Below, piece by piece: positions 17,444-26,672 of a stretch of 64,000 nucleotides of DNA; the stretch's first letter is position 1; every line of letters starts with the position of its first letter. Origin of the DNA: Aneurinibacillus sp. REN35. GTDB lineage: Bacteria; Bacillota; Bacilli; Aneurinibacillales; Aneurinibacillaceae. Both the position numbers and the translations under genes were made by a program. The notes under the pieces are model-generated. The model was not told the DNA's origin and ran no database searches. It saw only the letters and a list, made by a program, of their open reading frames with translations. The stretch is from positions 372,001 through 436,000 of the forward strand of contig NZ_JBFTXJ020000001.1 of NCBI RefSeq assembly GCF_041379945.2, read 5' to 3'.

Positions 17444-17488
17444 AGAGAGAATGGTGAATGGTATCATCATTCATTGCTCTTTTTTTAT
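17444..17488 (+). terminator. Probable terminator after the MBL hydrolase
   Basis: Imperfect hairpin AGAGAGAATGGTGAATG / CATTCATTGCTCT followed by seven T. Confidence 0.6.
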
Positions 17489-17535
17489 GCATAGCAGGTT
17501 GATGCAGCTATAAGGTGTCAGATTCATCATATAGT

Positions 17536-17563
17536 TTGACAAGAAAATGACAAAAGTTATAAA
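17536..17563 (+). promoter_or_regulatory. Sigma-A promoter of the PAS-GGDEF-EAL gene
   Basis: -35 TTGACA (17536-17541), 16-base spacer, -10 TATAAA (17558-17563). It leaves about 100 bases of AT-rich leader before the start; no cyclic-di-GMP riboswitch pattern was recognised in it. Confidence 0.6.
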
Positions 17564-17668
17564 TCGAAAGGCATAAAATCATTTCTTAATTTTGTTTTTT
17601 GTGTAATAGTATAGAGAGAAAAAACGTTTTTAAAACTGTGAGTACGTTACCAAAGGGAAGTGAGCAGT

Positions 17669-19369
17669 ATGCAAAAACATGATGATACACTTATCGAAAC
17701 ATTAGAGAGTATTAAATATGTTCTTGATCAAACATCCATCTTAGCCATTACTGACGAAAAAGGCATCATTACGCATGTTAATGATAAGTTCTGCGAGATT
17801 TCTCAATACAGTAGAGAAGAGTTAGTAGGAAATACGCACCGGGTTATTAATTCCAAACATCATGATCGTGCTTTTTTTAAGGGGATGTGGGACACCATAC
17901 GAAGTGGAAACACATGGGAAGGATGTATTCAAAATCGAGCAAAAGATGGTTCGATCTATTGGGTCGACACGATTATTGTTCCCTTTCCAGAAGGCTCCCC
18001 CAATCCGACCCGCTACGTTTCAATTCGCCGGGACATTACGAAGCAGAAGGCGGCGGAAGAACAAATCTATGAACTTGCCTATTATGATCCACTAACCCAT
18101 CTCAGAAATCGACGAGGGTTCCATGAATATATGGAAAGTGAAGTTGAGAAAGCCAAAGGTGCGCAGAAGATATTTGCGACAATCTTTATTGATCTTGATC
18201 GCTTTAAGCAGGTTAATGACACGCTCGGCCATAAGGTTGGAGATGGCTTATTAGAAGCCATTGCTTATCGCATGAAGGAATCTCTTGATTCGGCGCATAC
18301 CACATTGTTTCGGATCGGCGGAGATGAATTTACCGTCGTATGGTCTCATATGAAGGATAGAGAGGAAGTCAAAGCCGCGGCGGCTCAGATTTTGCATATA
18401 TTTGAAGAATCGTTTGAAATCAACGGCTATCAAATCTGCATCACACCGAGTCTTGGTGTCTCTATTTATCCTGAACACGGTGAAGATCCGGAGAGCTTGC
18501 TTCGTCGGGCTGATACCGCTATGTATTGTGCCAAGGAGAGCGGAGAGAATCATTACGAGATTTACACGGAAGAGATGGAGAATGATTTTATTCATCGACG
18601 CACGCTTGAACAAGAACTGCGAAGCGCTTTACGCTTAAATAAACTTGAGTTGTATTATCAGCCAAAAATTAATATACAGAGCAAAAAAATGGTAGGGGTA
18701 GAAGCGCTGCTGCGGTGGAATCACCCGGAATGGGGATTCATTCCACCTGATAAATTTATTCCGATTGCGGAGAATTCCGGTCTCATTATTCCGCTTGGTG
18801 AATGGGTCATACGTACAGCATGCAAGCAGAACAAAGCGTGGCAGAATAAGGGCTATGCTCCTTTTATTATGTCTGTAAACTTATCGACACTGCAATTTAA
18901 ACAGCAGAATCTTGTTGAAGTTGTTGCAGATACACTGCGGGAAGCTGAGTTAGATGCTACCTGGCTTGAAATTGAAATCACAGAAAGCGTACTAATCGAT
19001 TATGGAAGTGAAGTTATTGATAAGCTGAATCAGCTTAAAAAAATGGGTGTGCATATTTCGATTGATGATTTTGGCACAGGTTATTCATCGTTTAATCATA
19101 TTAAGAATCTTCCTATCGACATTGTAAAAATTGACCGTTCTTTCGTACGCGAGCTCCCTAACTCGAATGATGAAGCGATTGTAAAGGCCATTATCTCCAT
19201 GGCACAAGCGCTGAATCTCAAAGTGTTGGCTGAAGGAATCGAAACGGAAAACCAGTGGCATTTTCTAAATGAGGAAGGCTGCCAGGAAGGACAGGGCTAT
19301 TTATTCAGCAAACCCCTTCCTTCTGATGACGTGGAAAAATTGCTGCATGTAGATTTCCTGCCTGTGTAG
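17669..19369 (+). CDS. PAS-GGDEF-EAL cyclic-di-GMP signalling protein
   Basis: A 566-residue cytoplasmic protein. PAS plus PAC occupies about residues 15-130 (DEKGIITHVNDKFCEISQYS, then the PAC NRAKDGSIYW). The diguanylate-cyclase domain spans 135-300 with intact GGDEF at 217-221. The EAL domain spans 310-560 with intact EAL at 345-347, DDFGTGYSS and AEGIET; both active sites look complete. The protein could therefore make and degrade c-di-GMP, with the PAS domain sensing redox or a ligand. Start ATG 17669 is 10 bases after AAAGGGA; GTG 17660 is an alternative. No membrane segment. A monocistronic switch between motility and sessile life is the family role. Confidence 0.93.
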   Translation: MQKHDDTLIETLESIKYVLDQTSILAITDEKGIITHVNDKFCEISQYSREELVGNTHRVINSKHHDRAFFKGMWDTIRSGNTWEGCIQNRAKDGSIYWVDTIIVPFPEGSPNPTRYVSIRRDITKQKAAEEQIYELAYYDPLTHLRNRRGFHEYMESEVEKAKGAQKIFATIFIDLDRFKQVNDTLGHKVGDGLLEAIAYRMKESLDSAHTTLFRIGGDEFTVVWSHMKDREEVKAAAAQILHIFEESFEINGYQICITPSLGVSIYPEHGEDPESLLRRADTAMYCAKESGENHYEIYTEEMENDFIHRRTLEQELRSALRLNKLELYYQPKINIQSKKMVGVEALLRWNHPEWGFIPPDKFIPIAENSGLIIPLGEWVIRTACKQNKAWQNKGYAPFIMSVNLSTLQFKQQNLVEVVADTLREAELDATWLEIEITESVLIDYGSEVIDKLNQLKKMGVHISIDDFGTGYSSFNHIKNLPIDIVKIDRSFVRELPNSNDEAIVKAIISMAQALNLKVLAEGIETENQWHFLNEEGCQEGQGYLFSKPLPSDDVEKLLHVDFLPV

Positions 19370-19459
19370 ATAAAAGAGCATATTTCTCCTGTATGTGAAG
19401 GAATAGCATACACCGTCCTAACATACGCTGATAAAAACAGCGGATGGGAGTGTGCTTCT

Positions 19460-19987
19460 ATGATTATTCATTGCATTCCATTTACACTGAAAAGAATTGC
19501 TATAACCGACATACGGATCGTATCTGAAGATGAGTCTGTACCAAATGTGCAGGGGGAATCAGGTTTTTTACAAGTAGAGGGTCCGGATAAGGACGGCAGC
19601 TACGTATTGCTTACAGGATACAATCACTTCTACAGCCTGCAGCACAGGAGGGAGAAGAGTGTACTGTGCAAGGTTAGGACACTTGTCAGTTCGCATGAAT
19701 ATACGATTATTAAGCGAAAGCATGATGATAAAGAAACGATGATCGGTGTCCTTCTTCCTTACTATGAAGCAGACCAGATCGCAGCCTGGACACATATACC
19801 GCTTCATGTAGTGAAGAAATATGAGAAAATGCTGGCACCGACCTTATCTCGTGGGAGAGCAGAGAAAAATGAATTGCGCATGATCCTAGATATTCCGTAT
19901 ATTGGCCTCTCTTTCAAAAGGATGCTATTGCATAACTACGTACGGAAGAATAGGAAAGCCTATGACGTAAAGTTTTTACGGAAATAG
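19460..19987 (+). CDS. Uncharacterised protein with ParB/Srx-like N-terminal half
   Basis: A 175-residue basic protein with ribosome site GGGAG. I do not recognise a named family. The N-terminal half (ESGFLQVEGPDKDGSYVLLTGYNHFYSLQHR, seen in pieces) follows the ParB/sulfiredoxin nucleotide-binding layout, in which a strand is followed by GxxRxxAA-type text; here TGYNHFYSLQHRR replaces AGERRLRAAK. The second half (YYEADQIAAWTHIPLHVVKKY) could be a helix-turn-helix, and the tail is strongly basic. It would then be a small DNA-binding protein, but this is inference. The gene stands alone between the c-di-GMP protein and a terminator shared with the opposing sigma-54 activator. Confidence 0.7.
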   Translation: MIIHCIPFTLKRIAITDIRIVSEDESVPNVQGESGFLQVEGPDKDGSYVLLTGYNHFYSLQHRREKSVLCKVRTLVSSHEYTIIKRKHDDKETMIGVLLPYYEADQIAAWTHIPLHVVKKYEKMLAPTLSRGRAEKNELRMILDIPYIGLSFKRMLLHNYVRKNRKAYDVKFLRK

Positions 19988-20020
19988 AGAGACGCCGGGT
20001 AAAAATCCGGCGTCTCTCTT
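19986..20020. terminator. Bidirectional terminator
   Basis: Stem AGACGCCGG / CCGGCGTCT extended by AG/CT pairs, 8-base A-rich loop, between converging genes. Confidence 0.85.
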
Positions 20021-20021
20021 G

Positions 20022-21856
20022 TTATAGTGTATACTTTTTAATCTGCCGATAAATGGTGCTAAGCGATATGCCTAATAATTCAGCAGCCTCTCTAGCGTTA
20101 CCATTTGTCTTCTCCAGTGCCTTAATCAGGGATGCGCGCTTCAACTGTTCTTTGTATGAGAGCTGACTTGGTTTGCTTGTATTCTGTTGTTGTATACAGC
20201 ATTGCTGTAGCATCGAGGAGGGAAGGTGATCTACGGAGAGTATGTCCCCTTCTGAAAGCACACGCAGCCTCTCAAGTATATTGAATAATTCACGTATATT
20301 CCCGGGCCATGTATAGCTTAAGAAATACTTCATAATCGAATCAGGAATCTCTATCTGCCACTCATGCTTTTCACAGAAATGAGCGATTAGATACGGGATA
20401 TCCTCTTTCCGTTCATGTAAGGATGGTGCTTTAATTGAGAAGACATGCAGCCGGTAAAATAAATCCTCACGGAATACCCCTGCTTCTACTAGATCATGTA
20501 CATTTTTATGTGTAGCTGTAATGATGCGCACATCAATTGCATGCGGAATATGCCCGCCAATCGGTGTGATCTCCCGCTCTTGGATAACGCGCAGCAGAGC
20601 GACCTGCATGGACAGCGGCATGTCGCCAATTTCGTCTAGAAAGATGGTTCCACCGTCAGCTTGTACGAATTTTCCTTTATGTCCGCCCTTTTTTGCTCCC
20701 GTGAATGCCCCTGCTTCATAACCGAATAACTCGCTTTCCATTAATTCTTTCGGAATCGCTCCGCAGTTAATGGCAACAAAGGGCTTCTTTTTTCTTGGAC
20801 TGTTTAGATGAATGGATTTTGCAATTAACTCTTTACCTGTACCGCTTTCGCCATGAATAAACACGGTAATATCTGATTGTGCAAGCTTTTGGATTTGCTC
20901 TATTGTTTTTTGAAAGGCTCCACTAATTCCGCGCTCACCAACAAATAGCGGAGAAGGCGGCTCTTTATATGGAACAGGAAATACCGGGTCGCTAGTTTTA
21001 TGAAGCACCTCGATTTTATAGCCCATTTTCTGCCCATGTAAAAGAATCGGATGGCGGCTGTGTTCAACAATAGACAAGTCCGCAACGTCCATCATATGCA
21101 TGTGGAAATTTACATGCTCTTTCATTCTGGGCATAAGAGATTTACTTGACGTGACAAAGTATCCGTCGTTATCAAAAATAAGGAAATCTTTATCTGCGTC
21201 GTTCTCTTTTCTATGCAGGTAGGTCTCAAGTAGATTAAGGCGGTGTTGTTGCTGCTGTAACTTCCATTTATGTTCGATGCTGCATGCTACAGAGAAGACG
21301 GCACTTAAGATATCAAGATCATCATGAACCTTCATTGTCGATACATCAATGATGCCTATAATTTCATTGCGGTCGTTGCGGATGGGAGCTGAGAAGCAGG
21401 ACCAGCGATGACTTGCTTTAGAGTAATGTTCAAAGCCGATAATTTGCATCGGCTCTTTCGTAGCCAGAGCTGTACCAATCGCATTCGTTCCTACCTGGCT
21501 CTCGACCATTCAATTCCTTCTACGAGATTCATTGTCTTGGCCAGCTCCTGGATTTCTCGTTCGCCTTGTATATGCAAAACATAACCTTTAGGATCAATGA
21601 AAAGGATCAATACCCCTACATCTGTAAGCCATTTCTCTAGCATATGGAAATAAGGTGCAGCCAAATCAAGGATCGGTTTGTAATGAGCTCGTCTGTTTTT
21701 CAATTCACTTTCATCAAGAATATGAACAGCTTTCTCCAGATAAGGATTTACGTCATATTGCTTAGAGCGGTACCAAGATTCCATAATTCTTTTTGATAGT
21801 CTTGTAGGGTCTAATACGCCCTCTCTAACGAACTTTTTCCACGAAGTTTCCAACAT
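20022..21856 (-). pseudogene. AcoR-like sigma-54-dependent activator, frameshifted
   Basis: Two overlapping frames form one gene. From ATG 21856 a frame runs through an AcoR-type N-terminus (LSKRIMESWYRS, then VGVLILFIDPKGYVL) to NLVEGIEWSRAR and stops at 21491. Shifted by one base near 21503-21508 the text resumes as ESQVGTNAIGTAL, the normal continuation of the GAF domain. The rest is intact: AAA+ domain with Walker A GESGTGKELIA, GAFTGA sigma-54 contact loop, FLDEIGDMP, R-finger region, and a Fis-type helix-turn-helix at the end (NGNAREAAELLGISLSTIYRQIKKY). The joined product would be about 610 residues. Internal ATG 21509 could still give a GAF-truncated activator. It diverges from an oxidoreductase with a sigma-54 promoter, its likely target. 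Confidence 0.8.
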
Positions 21857-21958
21857 CGTAATCGTCCTCCTGGAAATCGCTAATTAATTTCAGATTTTAC
21901 TGAATATTTCTATTATATATCATTTTTTCTCATTTTTATAGCAAATCCTATGGCATTA

Positions 21959-21975
21959 TGTGCCGCATGGCAACA
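21959..21975. promoter_or_regulatory. Candidate upstream activator sequence for the sigma-54 activator
   Basis: TGTGCC-GCAT-GGCAACA is an imperfect dyad about 80-95 bases upstream of the sigma-54 promoter, the usual place for an enhancer-binding site. Confidence 0.4.
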
Positions 21976-22054
21976 AAATTGAACATAAGACAGTCGTATG
22001 ATCAAAAAAATGCAGATGTAATAAGTCAATGCGAAGGAAAAAACCTAATAATTG

Positions 22055-22071
22055 TTGGCATACTCTTTGCT
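22055..22071 (+). promoter_or_regulatory. Sigma-54 (-24/-12) promoter
   Basis: TTGGCATACTCTTTGCT: the GG (22057-22058) and GC (22069-22070) dinucleotides are separated by exactly 10 bases, matching the TTGGCAC-N5-TTGCA consensus. It is 48 bases upstream of the LLM oxidoreductase and divergent from a sigma-54 activator gene. Confidence 0.85.
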
Positions 22072-22118
22072 TTTTTCTGAGAGTGATGGATTCTCTAGAA
22101 CAAGAAAGGGGAGTATGA

Positions 22119-23216
22119 ATGATGAAAATAGGATTATTCTTAATGCCATCGCATCCGCCGGAGAGAAGCTTGTATGATGCCACACAATGGGATTTAGAGA
22201 TGATTAAATATGCCGATGAATTAGGGTATAGTGAAGCTTGGATTGGTGAGCACTTCACTTCGGATTGGGAACCTATTCCAGCCCCAGACTTAATGATTGC
22301 TCAAGCCTTGCTTCAAACTAAGAACATCAAGCTAGCTCCAGGCGCACATTTATTGCCGTATCATCATCCTGCCGAGCTTGCTCATCGTATTGCTTATCTT
22401 GATCACGTAGCGCAGGGCAGGCTGATGTTTGGGATTGGGTCAAGCGGGCTGCCAAGCGATTGGGCTTTATTTAATGTGGATGGATTTGCGGGAGAAAACC
22501 GAAAAATGACATCCGAAGCACTTGAAATTATTCTGAAGCTTTGGACGGAAAAGGAGCGGTTTGAATATAAGGGAAATTACTGGAACGTCAATAAAACAGA
22601 TACGATGTTTAACCTGCTAGGTCCGCATATTCTTCCATATCAGCAGCCATATCCGCCTATCGGCATTGCCGGACTTAGCCCAGGTTCAGAGACGCTAAAA
22701 ATGGCAGGGGAATATGGGTTTATCCCACTAAGTCTCGGTGCAAATAATGAATATATAGCAAGCCACTGGGATTCCATTCTTGAAGGGGCGAGGCGCAGTG
22801 GAAAAACACCAAATCGTCAAGAATGGAGAATTACACGAGATGTTTTTGTAGCTGATACGGATGAGGAGGCTTATGAATGGTCGTTGGGTTCGATGATGGG
22901 ACGACAGCATCGGGAGTATTGGTTGCCGTTATTCGGCAGTTTTCGCATGATGTCAGTGTTTAAGCATCGAGAAGATGTACCTGATGAAGAGGTAAGTGCA
23001 GAATATATGGCCGAGAACAGTTGGATTATCGGCTCGCCGGATACAGTGGCTCGAAAGCTAGATGAGCTTTCTGAAACGGTTGGTGGATTTGGAACACTGC
23101 TTGTAACAGCGTATGATTATGCGGATTATCCAGAGCCATGGAAAAAATCTATGCGCCTGCTAAAAGAAGAGGTTTTACCACGAATGAAAAATAACGATCA
23201 GATCCTTCAGCCATAA
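22119..23216 (+). CDS. LLM-class flavin-dependent monooxygenase under sigma-54 control
   Basis: A 365-residue bacterial-luciferase-like oxidoreductase, closest in my reading to the limonene-monooxygenase-like branch (KIGLFLMPSHPPERSLYDA at the start, EAWIGEHF, LAPGAHLLPYHHP, GRLMFGIGSSGLPSDW). These use reduced FMN and oxygen to oxidise small organic molecules. Start ATG 22119 is 7 bases after AAAGGGG; ATG 22122 is equally possible. The sigma-54 promoter and adjacent (now frameshifted) AcoR-like activator point to inducible use of a specific carbon source. No reductase gene is adjacent. Substrate unknown. Confidence 0.85.
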   Translation: MMKIGLFLMPSHPPERSLYDATQWDLEMIKYADELGYSEAWIGEHFTSDWEPIPAPDLMIAQALLQTKNIKLAPGAHLLPYHHPAELAHRIAYLDHVAQGRLMFGIGSSGLPSDWALFNVDGFAGENRKMTSEALEIILKLWTEKERFEYKGNYWNVNKTDTMFNLLGPHILPYQQPYPPIGIAGLSPGSETLKMAGEYGFIPLSLGANNEYIASHWDSILEGARRSGKTPNRQEWRITRDVFVADTDEEAYEWSLGSMMGRQHREYWLPLFGSFRMMSVFKHREDVPDEEVSAEYMAENSWIIGSPDTVARKLDELSETVGGFGTLLVTAYDYADYPEPWKKSMRLLKEEVLPRMKNNDQILQP

Positions 23217-23229
23217 CATTACAAGACCT

Positions 23230-23300
23230 CCCCTTTTGTTGTATGGAGTATAAAGCCCCAGGATAGAGTAGGCTTTTACTAACAACGAAAGGGGTTTTTT
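23230..23300 (+). terminator. Long-armed terminator after the LLM monooxygenase
   Basis: CCCCTTTTGTTGT (23230-23242) pairs with ACAACGAAAGGGG (23282-23294), one mismatch, followed by seven T. The 39-base interior holds a second small hairpin (AAAGCC / GGCTTT), giving an unusually long terminator. Confidence 0.7.
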
Positions 23301-23345
23301 TATAAGTGAAGCAAGAAATGTAGGATAATAGGTGCAAATTTATTG

Positions 23346-23374
23346 TTGACAAAATAATAAAGGTTCAGTATATT
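23346..23374 (+). promoter_or_regulatory. Sigma-A promoter of the GntR/DUF2848/nitrilase/TRAP operon
   Basis: -35 TTGACA (23346-23351), 17-base spacer, -10 TATATT (23369-23374): near-consensus. Start of transcription would be near 23381, just before the operator palindrome. Confidence 0.8.
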
Positions 23375-23386
23375 TTGTGTATCATT

Positions 23387-23402
23387 ATCTGGCATGCCAG
23401 AT
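23387..23402. promoter_or_regulatory. Operator palindrome ATCTGGCATGCCAGAT
   Basis: Perfect 16-bp inverted repeat immediately downstream of the predicted transcription start. A third half-site (ACCAGAT, 23417-23423) follows. The position fits repression by the GntR product encoded 41 bases downstream. Confidence 0.7.
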
Positions 23403-23442
23403 GCCACATACCACATACCAGATAGAAAATTAGGAGAGTGCT

Positions 23443-24114
23443 ATGCCGTTTTCAAAAATAGAACAACCGCAGTCTTTTAAGCAGCATGCATATGAAAAAA
23501 TTAAGAATGCGATTATTGATCATCAGATTTTACCTGGAGAGCCGTTGTTTGAACGTAATTTGAGTGAAAGTCTGGGGATTAGCCGGACGCCGATTAGAGA
23601 GGCCATTCAATTGCTAGAGCTTGAAGGGTGGGTGCAATCGATTCCAAGAAAAGGGACATTCGTTTGCAATATTTCAAGACAAGATGTAGAAGAAGTGCTT
23701 CAGCTGCGCAAAGCGAATGAAGCTCTGGTGATGGAGTTGCTGATTCCTACAATTACAGAAGAAAAGATGGAGGATATTGACCGTATCTATGGCCATCAAT
23801 CTGTGGAGAAAGAAAACAATCAGCGGTTCATTTCCATAGATAAGGACTTCCATATTTATCTTGCTGAGCTTAGCGGAAATCGCCGTCTGGCGCAATATAT
23901 GCAGACATTAAGCGATCAGATGCGCTGGTTTGGTATTCAAGCACTCAATCTACCAGATCGGGCAGAACAGACACTTCACGAGCATGCGGTAATTATTGAA
24001 GGGATTAAAAACCGGGATGTTGAGCAAGCCAAGCAAGCAGTCATCGAGCATATTGACCGCACACGTGAAGCCGTTCTTTCCGTACTTCATACAATCAAGG
24101 AGGCAGACAGATGA
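23443..24114 (+). CDS. GntR-family transcriptional regulator (FCD subfamily)
   Basis: A 223-residue regulator with an N-terminal winged helix (SLGISRTPIREAIQLLELEGWV as recognition unit, given here in part: ISRTPIREA) and a helical FCD domain (DFHIYLAELSGNRRLAQYM region near 125, H in EHAVIIEGI). It heads an operon and its stop overlaps the ATG of the DUF2848 gene (ATGA), so the proteins are translationally coupled. The strong promoter with a 16-bp palindrome just upstream indicates autoregulation. Ligand probably the amide or acid handled by this operon. Confidence 0.88.
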   Translation: MPFSKIEQPQSFKQHAYEKIKNAIIDHQILPGEPLFERNLSESLGISRTPIREAIQLLELEGWVQSIPRKGTFVCNISRQDVEEVLQLRKANEALVMELLIPTITEEKMEDIDRIYGHQSVEKENNQRFISIDKDFHIYLAELSGNRRLAQYMQTLSDQMRWFGIQALNLPDRAEQTLHEHAVIIEGIKNRDVEQAKQAVIEHIDRTREAVLSVLHTIKEADR

Positions 24115-24806
24115 GGTCATTAGCAATCACGATTGAAACAGCCGAAGAAAGGAGTCGAGACAAAGAGGTTGCCATCAAAAAAGTACTGGTCGTCGGCTAT
24201 GGAGGCCGAGACATCGAGAAAGTAAAGGAACATATTGAAGAATTAGCCGAGATTGGAGTAAAGCCTCCTCAGACCATCCCTGCCATTTATCCGATGGAGC
24301 TTGCTGTTCTAAATACGGATGCATCCATTGCAGTAAGCGGGAAGCAAACATCAGGAGAAGCAGAATATGTACTGCTGCATGATGGGAGCGAATGGTTGGT
24401 TACATTAGGGAGTGACCACACAGATCGCAAGCTTGAGGCAGAAGATATTCAGAAGTCTAAGGAAGCGTGCCCGAAGCCTGTTGCCCTGCACTTTTGGCGG
24501 CTTTCCGATATAGAGAAGCATTGGGATCAACTGCTGCTTCGTTCATGGATGACCGATGAAGCCGGACGTCGTTTATATCAAGAGCATGATCTAACAGCCC
24601 TGCTGCCAGTACCAGAACTTTTGCAGAAACTACACGACTTAGGCTATCAGGATCTAGAGCATACCATGATTTTCTCAGGCACGGTTCCTACCTTAGAAGG
24701 GTTTGCATATGGCAGTAGGTTTGAAATGGAACTAGAAGACCCTGTGCTTGGACGAGCTATTAAAGCTGAATACAACATTGAAATAGAAGAGGTGAGTCGG
24801 GCATGA
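24111..24806 (+). CDS. DUF2848 family protein
   Basis: A 231-residue protein with the DUF2848 pattern: VLVVGYGGRDIEKVKEHIEEL near residue 30, PAIYPMELAVLNTD, and the highly conserved VTLGSDHTDRKLEAEDIQKSK near residue 105 with CPKPVA following. The fold is thought to be related to fumarylacetoacetate hydrolase, but no reaction is established that I know of. It is embedded between a GntR regulator (4-base overlap) and a nitrilase-superfamily hydrolase (ATGA overlap), then a TRAP transporter. A role as a hydrolase or decarboxylase acting beside the amidase is inference. Confidence 0.85.
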   Translation: MRSLAITIETAEERSRDKEVAIKKVLVVGYGGRDIEKVKEHIEELAEIGVKPPQTIPAIYPMELAVLNTDASIAVSGKQTSGEAEYVLLHDGSEWLVTLGSDHTDRKLEAEDIQKSKEACPKPVALHFWRLSDIEKHWDQLLLRSWMTDEAGRRLYQEHDLTALLPVPELLQKLHDLGYQDLEHTMIFSGTVPTLEGFAYGSRFEMELEDPVLGRAIKAEYNIEIEEVSRA

Positions 24807-25591
24807 AAGTTTCACTCATTCAGATGGACGTAAAAATCGGTGAACCGGATTATAATTTTGAGCAAGCCCAGAAGTTAGTGGAGCAGGCAGCAAAAGAAAA
24901 GCCGGATCTTATTATTCTTCCTGAGATGTGGAACAGTGGGTATGCGTTAGAGAAGGCGCAGGAAGTGGCCGATAAGGATGGGAGGCGTACACGAGAGCTT
25001 TTCTCGGCTCTGGCAAAAAAACATACAGCCGCAATCGTGGCTGGAAGCGTTTTATATGAAGATACGACGAGTGGAAATATCACCAATACGATGCTTGTTT
25101 TCGATAAGCAGGGACAAGAAATCATGCGCTATGATAAGCTTCATCTTTTCCGATTGATGGATGAGCATCTATATCTACATGCAGGTGACTCATTCGGCGT
25201 GTTTGAGCTTGAGGGTGTAGTGATCGGTGCGATGATCTGTTATGATTTGCGATTCCCGCAGCTTTCCCGCCAACTGGTTCAGCGAGGTGCAAGTCTATTG
25301 ATCAATGTAGCACAATGGCCTACGCCGCGTGTGGATCATTGGAAAACGCTACTGGCTGCGCGCGCCATTGAAAATCAATCCTATATGATTGCAGTTAATC
25401 GCTGTGGGAAAAGTCGTGATACTCAATTCCCGGGAAGCTCTATGGTTTTTGGGCCGTGGGGAGAGGCGCTGCTTGCCGGTGATGATAGGGAACAAATCTA
25501 TCACATTGATATTGATATAGATAAAGTCGCTGAGACGAGAGGGAAAATCCCGGTGTTTGATGACCAACGCTTTGATATGTATTCCAAATAA
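24803..25591 (+). CDS. Carbon-nitrogen hydrolase (nitrilase superfamily amidase)
   Basis: A 262-residue amidase. The catalytic triad is visible: Glu in ILPEMWNSGY (about 41), Lys in RYDKLHLF (about 113) and Cys in MICYDLRFPQ (about 147), with a second Glu-containing region in ARAIENQSY. Length and motifs fit the omega-amidase/C-N hydrolase branch that hydrolyses small aliphatic amides to acid plus ammonia. Start ATG 24803 overlaps the DUF2848 stop. It lies upstream of a TRAP importer, so the imported solute could be an amide-bearing carboxylate or its precursor. Confidence 0.9.
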   Translation: MKVSLIQMDVKIGEPDYNFEQAQKLVEQAAKEKPDLIILPEMWNSGYALEKAQEVADKDGRRTRELFSALAKKHTAAIVAGSVLYEDTTSGNITNTMLVFDKQGQEIMRYDKLHLFRLMDEHLYLHAGDSFGVFELEGVVIGAMICYDLRFPQLSRQLVQRGASLLINVAQWPTPRVDHWKTLLAARAIENQSYMIAVNRCGKSRDTQFPGSSMVFGPWGEALLAGDDREQIYHIDIDIDKVAETRGKIPVFDDQRFDMYSK

Positions 25592-25635
25592 ACATATACA
25601 TATGTAATTTAAATTTATAATAAGGGGAAAAAGAC

Positions 25636-26664
25636 ATGATGAAAAAACGGATTTTTGCAGGTGTAGCCAGTGCTGTGCTTGCGATGGGAACATTAATCGG
25701 ATGCTCTTCTAGTGATTCTGCAGGCTCTAAAGAAGGAGGAGCAGCAGGCAACAGCGAGGTTACCATTAAACTCGCACATACAGGGTCTGAAGACCATCAA
25801 TACCACATCGGTGCCGAAATCTTCAAAAAAGAAGTAGAAGCGGCGAGCAACAACCAAGTAAAAGTAAAGATTTATCCGAACGCTCAGCTTGGAAGTGAAA
25901 AGGATGCGGTAGAGGGTATTGCAAACGGTACGATTGATATGTCGGTTGTAGCCGCTGATAGCTCGCTTGCGAACCTCGTGCCTGAAATGAATGTTTTCGG
26001 TATTCCATTTTTGTTTAAGGATCAAGCGCACGTATATAACACGCTTGATGGAGACATTGGAAAAGAATTGTTAAAGAAAATGGATGAGAAAAACATGAAG
26101 GGTCTTGGTTACTGGGAGATCGGCTTCCGTAACATGACCAACAAAAGTAAACCAATCAATACTCCAGCCGATATGAGCGGATTAAAAATTCGTGTACAGC
26201 CTGCACCTGTATGGGAGCAGTTTATGAAATCATTAGGTGCAAACCCGACACCGGTACCATTTAATGAACTGTACAGTGCTCTAGAACAAGGGGTTGTAGA
26301 CGGACAAGAGAATCCGATTGCTACCATCATGTCCATGAAGTTCTATGAAGTACAAAAGCAAGTAGCCATGACCAAGCACACATACTCACCGGGAGCAGTC
26401 CTGATGAGCAACAAAAAATATAATTCTCTTTCCGATGAACAAAAGAAAGCGGTAGAAGCAGCCGTACAGAAGGCTTCACAAGAGCAGCGTAAAGTTCTGG
26501 GAGAGAAAGAAGAGAAATCAATCGAGGAACTGAAAGCGAAAGGCGTAAACATTACAGAACCTGATCGCGCCGCTTTTACAGAAACAACAAAAAATGTAGC
26601 CCAAGCCGTAGCTGATAAAGTACCACAAGAGTTAATTGAAAAAATTAAAGCGGCAGCAAAATAG
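25636..26664 (+). CDS. dctP: TRAP transporter substrate-binding lipoprotein, DctP family
   Basis: A 342-residue DctP-type receptor with a lipoprotein signal (MKKRIF, hydrophobic core, lipobox LIGC near residue 22). The body starts with IKLAHTGSEDHQYH and has the binding-site strand GLKIRVQPAPVWEQFMKSLG near residue 175 (Arg expected to grip a carboxylate), followed by FNELYSALEQGVVDGQENP. It is closer to the DctP C4-dicarboxylate/sialate branch than the receptor at 9.7 kb. Start ATG 25636 follows AAGGGG. A stable hairpin separates it from dctQ. Confidence 0.92.
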   Translation: MMKKRIFAGVASAVLAMGTLIGCSSSDSAGSKEGGAAGNSEVTIKLAHTGSEDHQYHIGAEIFKKEVEAASNNQVKVKIYPNAQLGSEKDAVEGIANGTIDMSVVAADSSLANLVPEMNVFGIPFLFKDQAHVYNTLDGDIGKELLKKMDEKNMKGLGYWEIGFRNMTNKSKPINTPADMSGLKIRVQPAPVWEQFMKSLGANPTPVPFNELYSALEQGVVDGQENPIATIMSMKFYEVQKQVAMTKHTYSPGAVLMSNKKYNSLSDEQKKAVEAAVQKASQEQRKVLGEKEEKSIEELKAKGVNITEPDRAAFTETTKNVAQAVADKVPQELIEKIKAAAK

Positions 26665-26672
26665 TCTTCGAT

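Noticed and set aside
17564-17668. Possible cyclic-di-GMP riboswitch in the leader of the PAS-GGDEF-EAL gene
   Set aside because: The leader lacks the conserved aptamer bases and paired helices; only short AT-rich palindromes are present.
23230-23300. Long hairpin after the LLM gene as a small RNA
   Set aside because: Its poly-T end and position fit a terminator; no promoter is seen in front of it.
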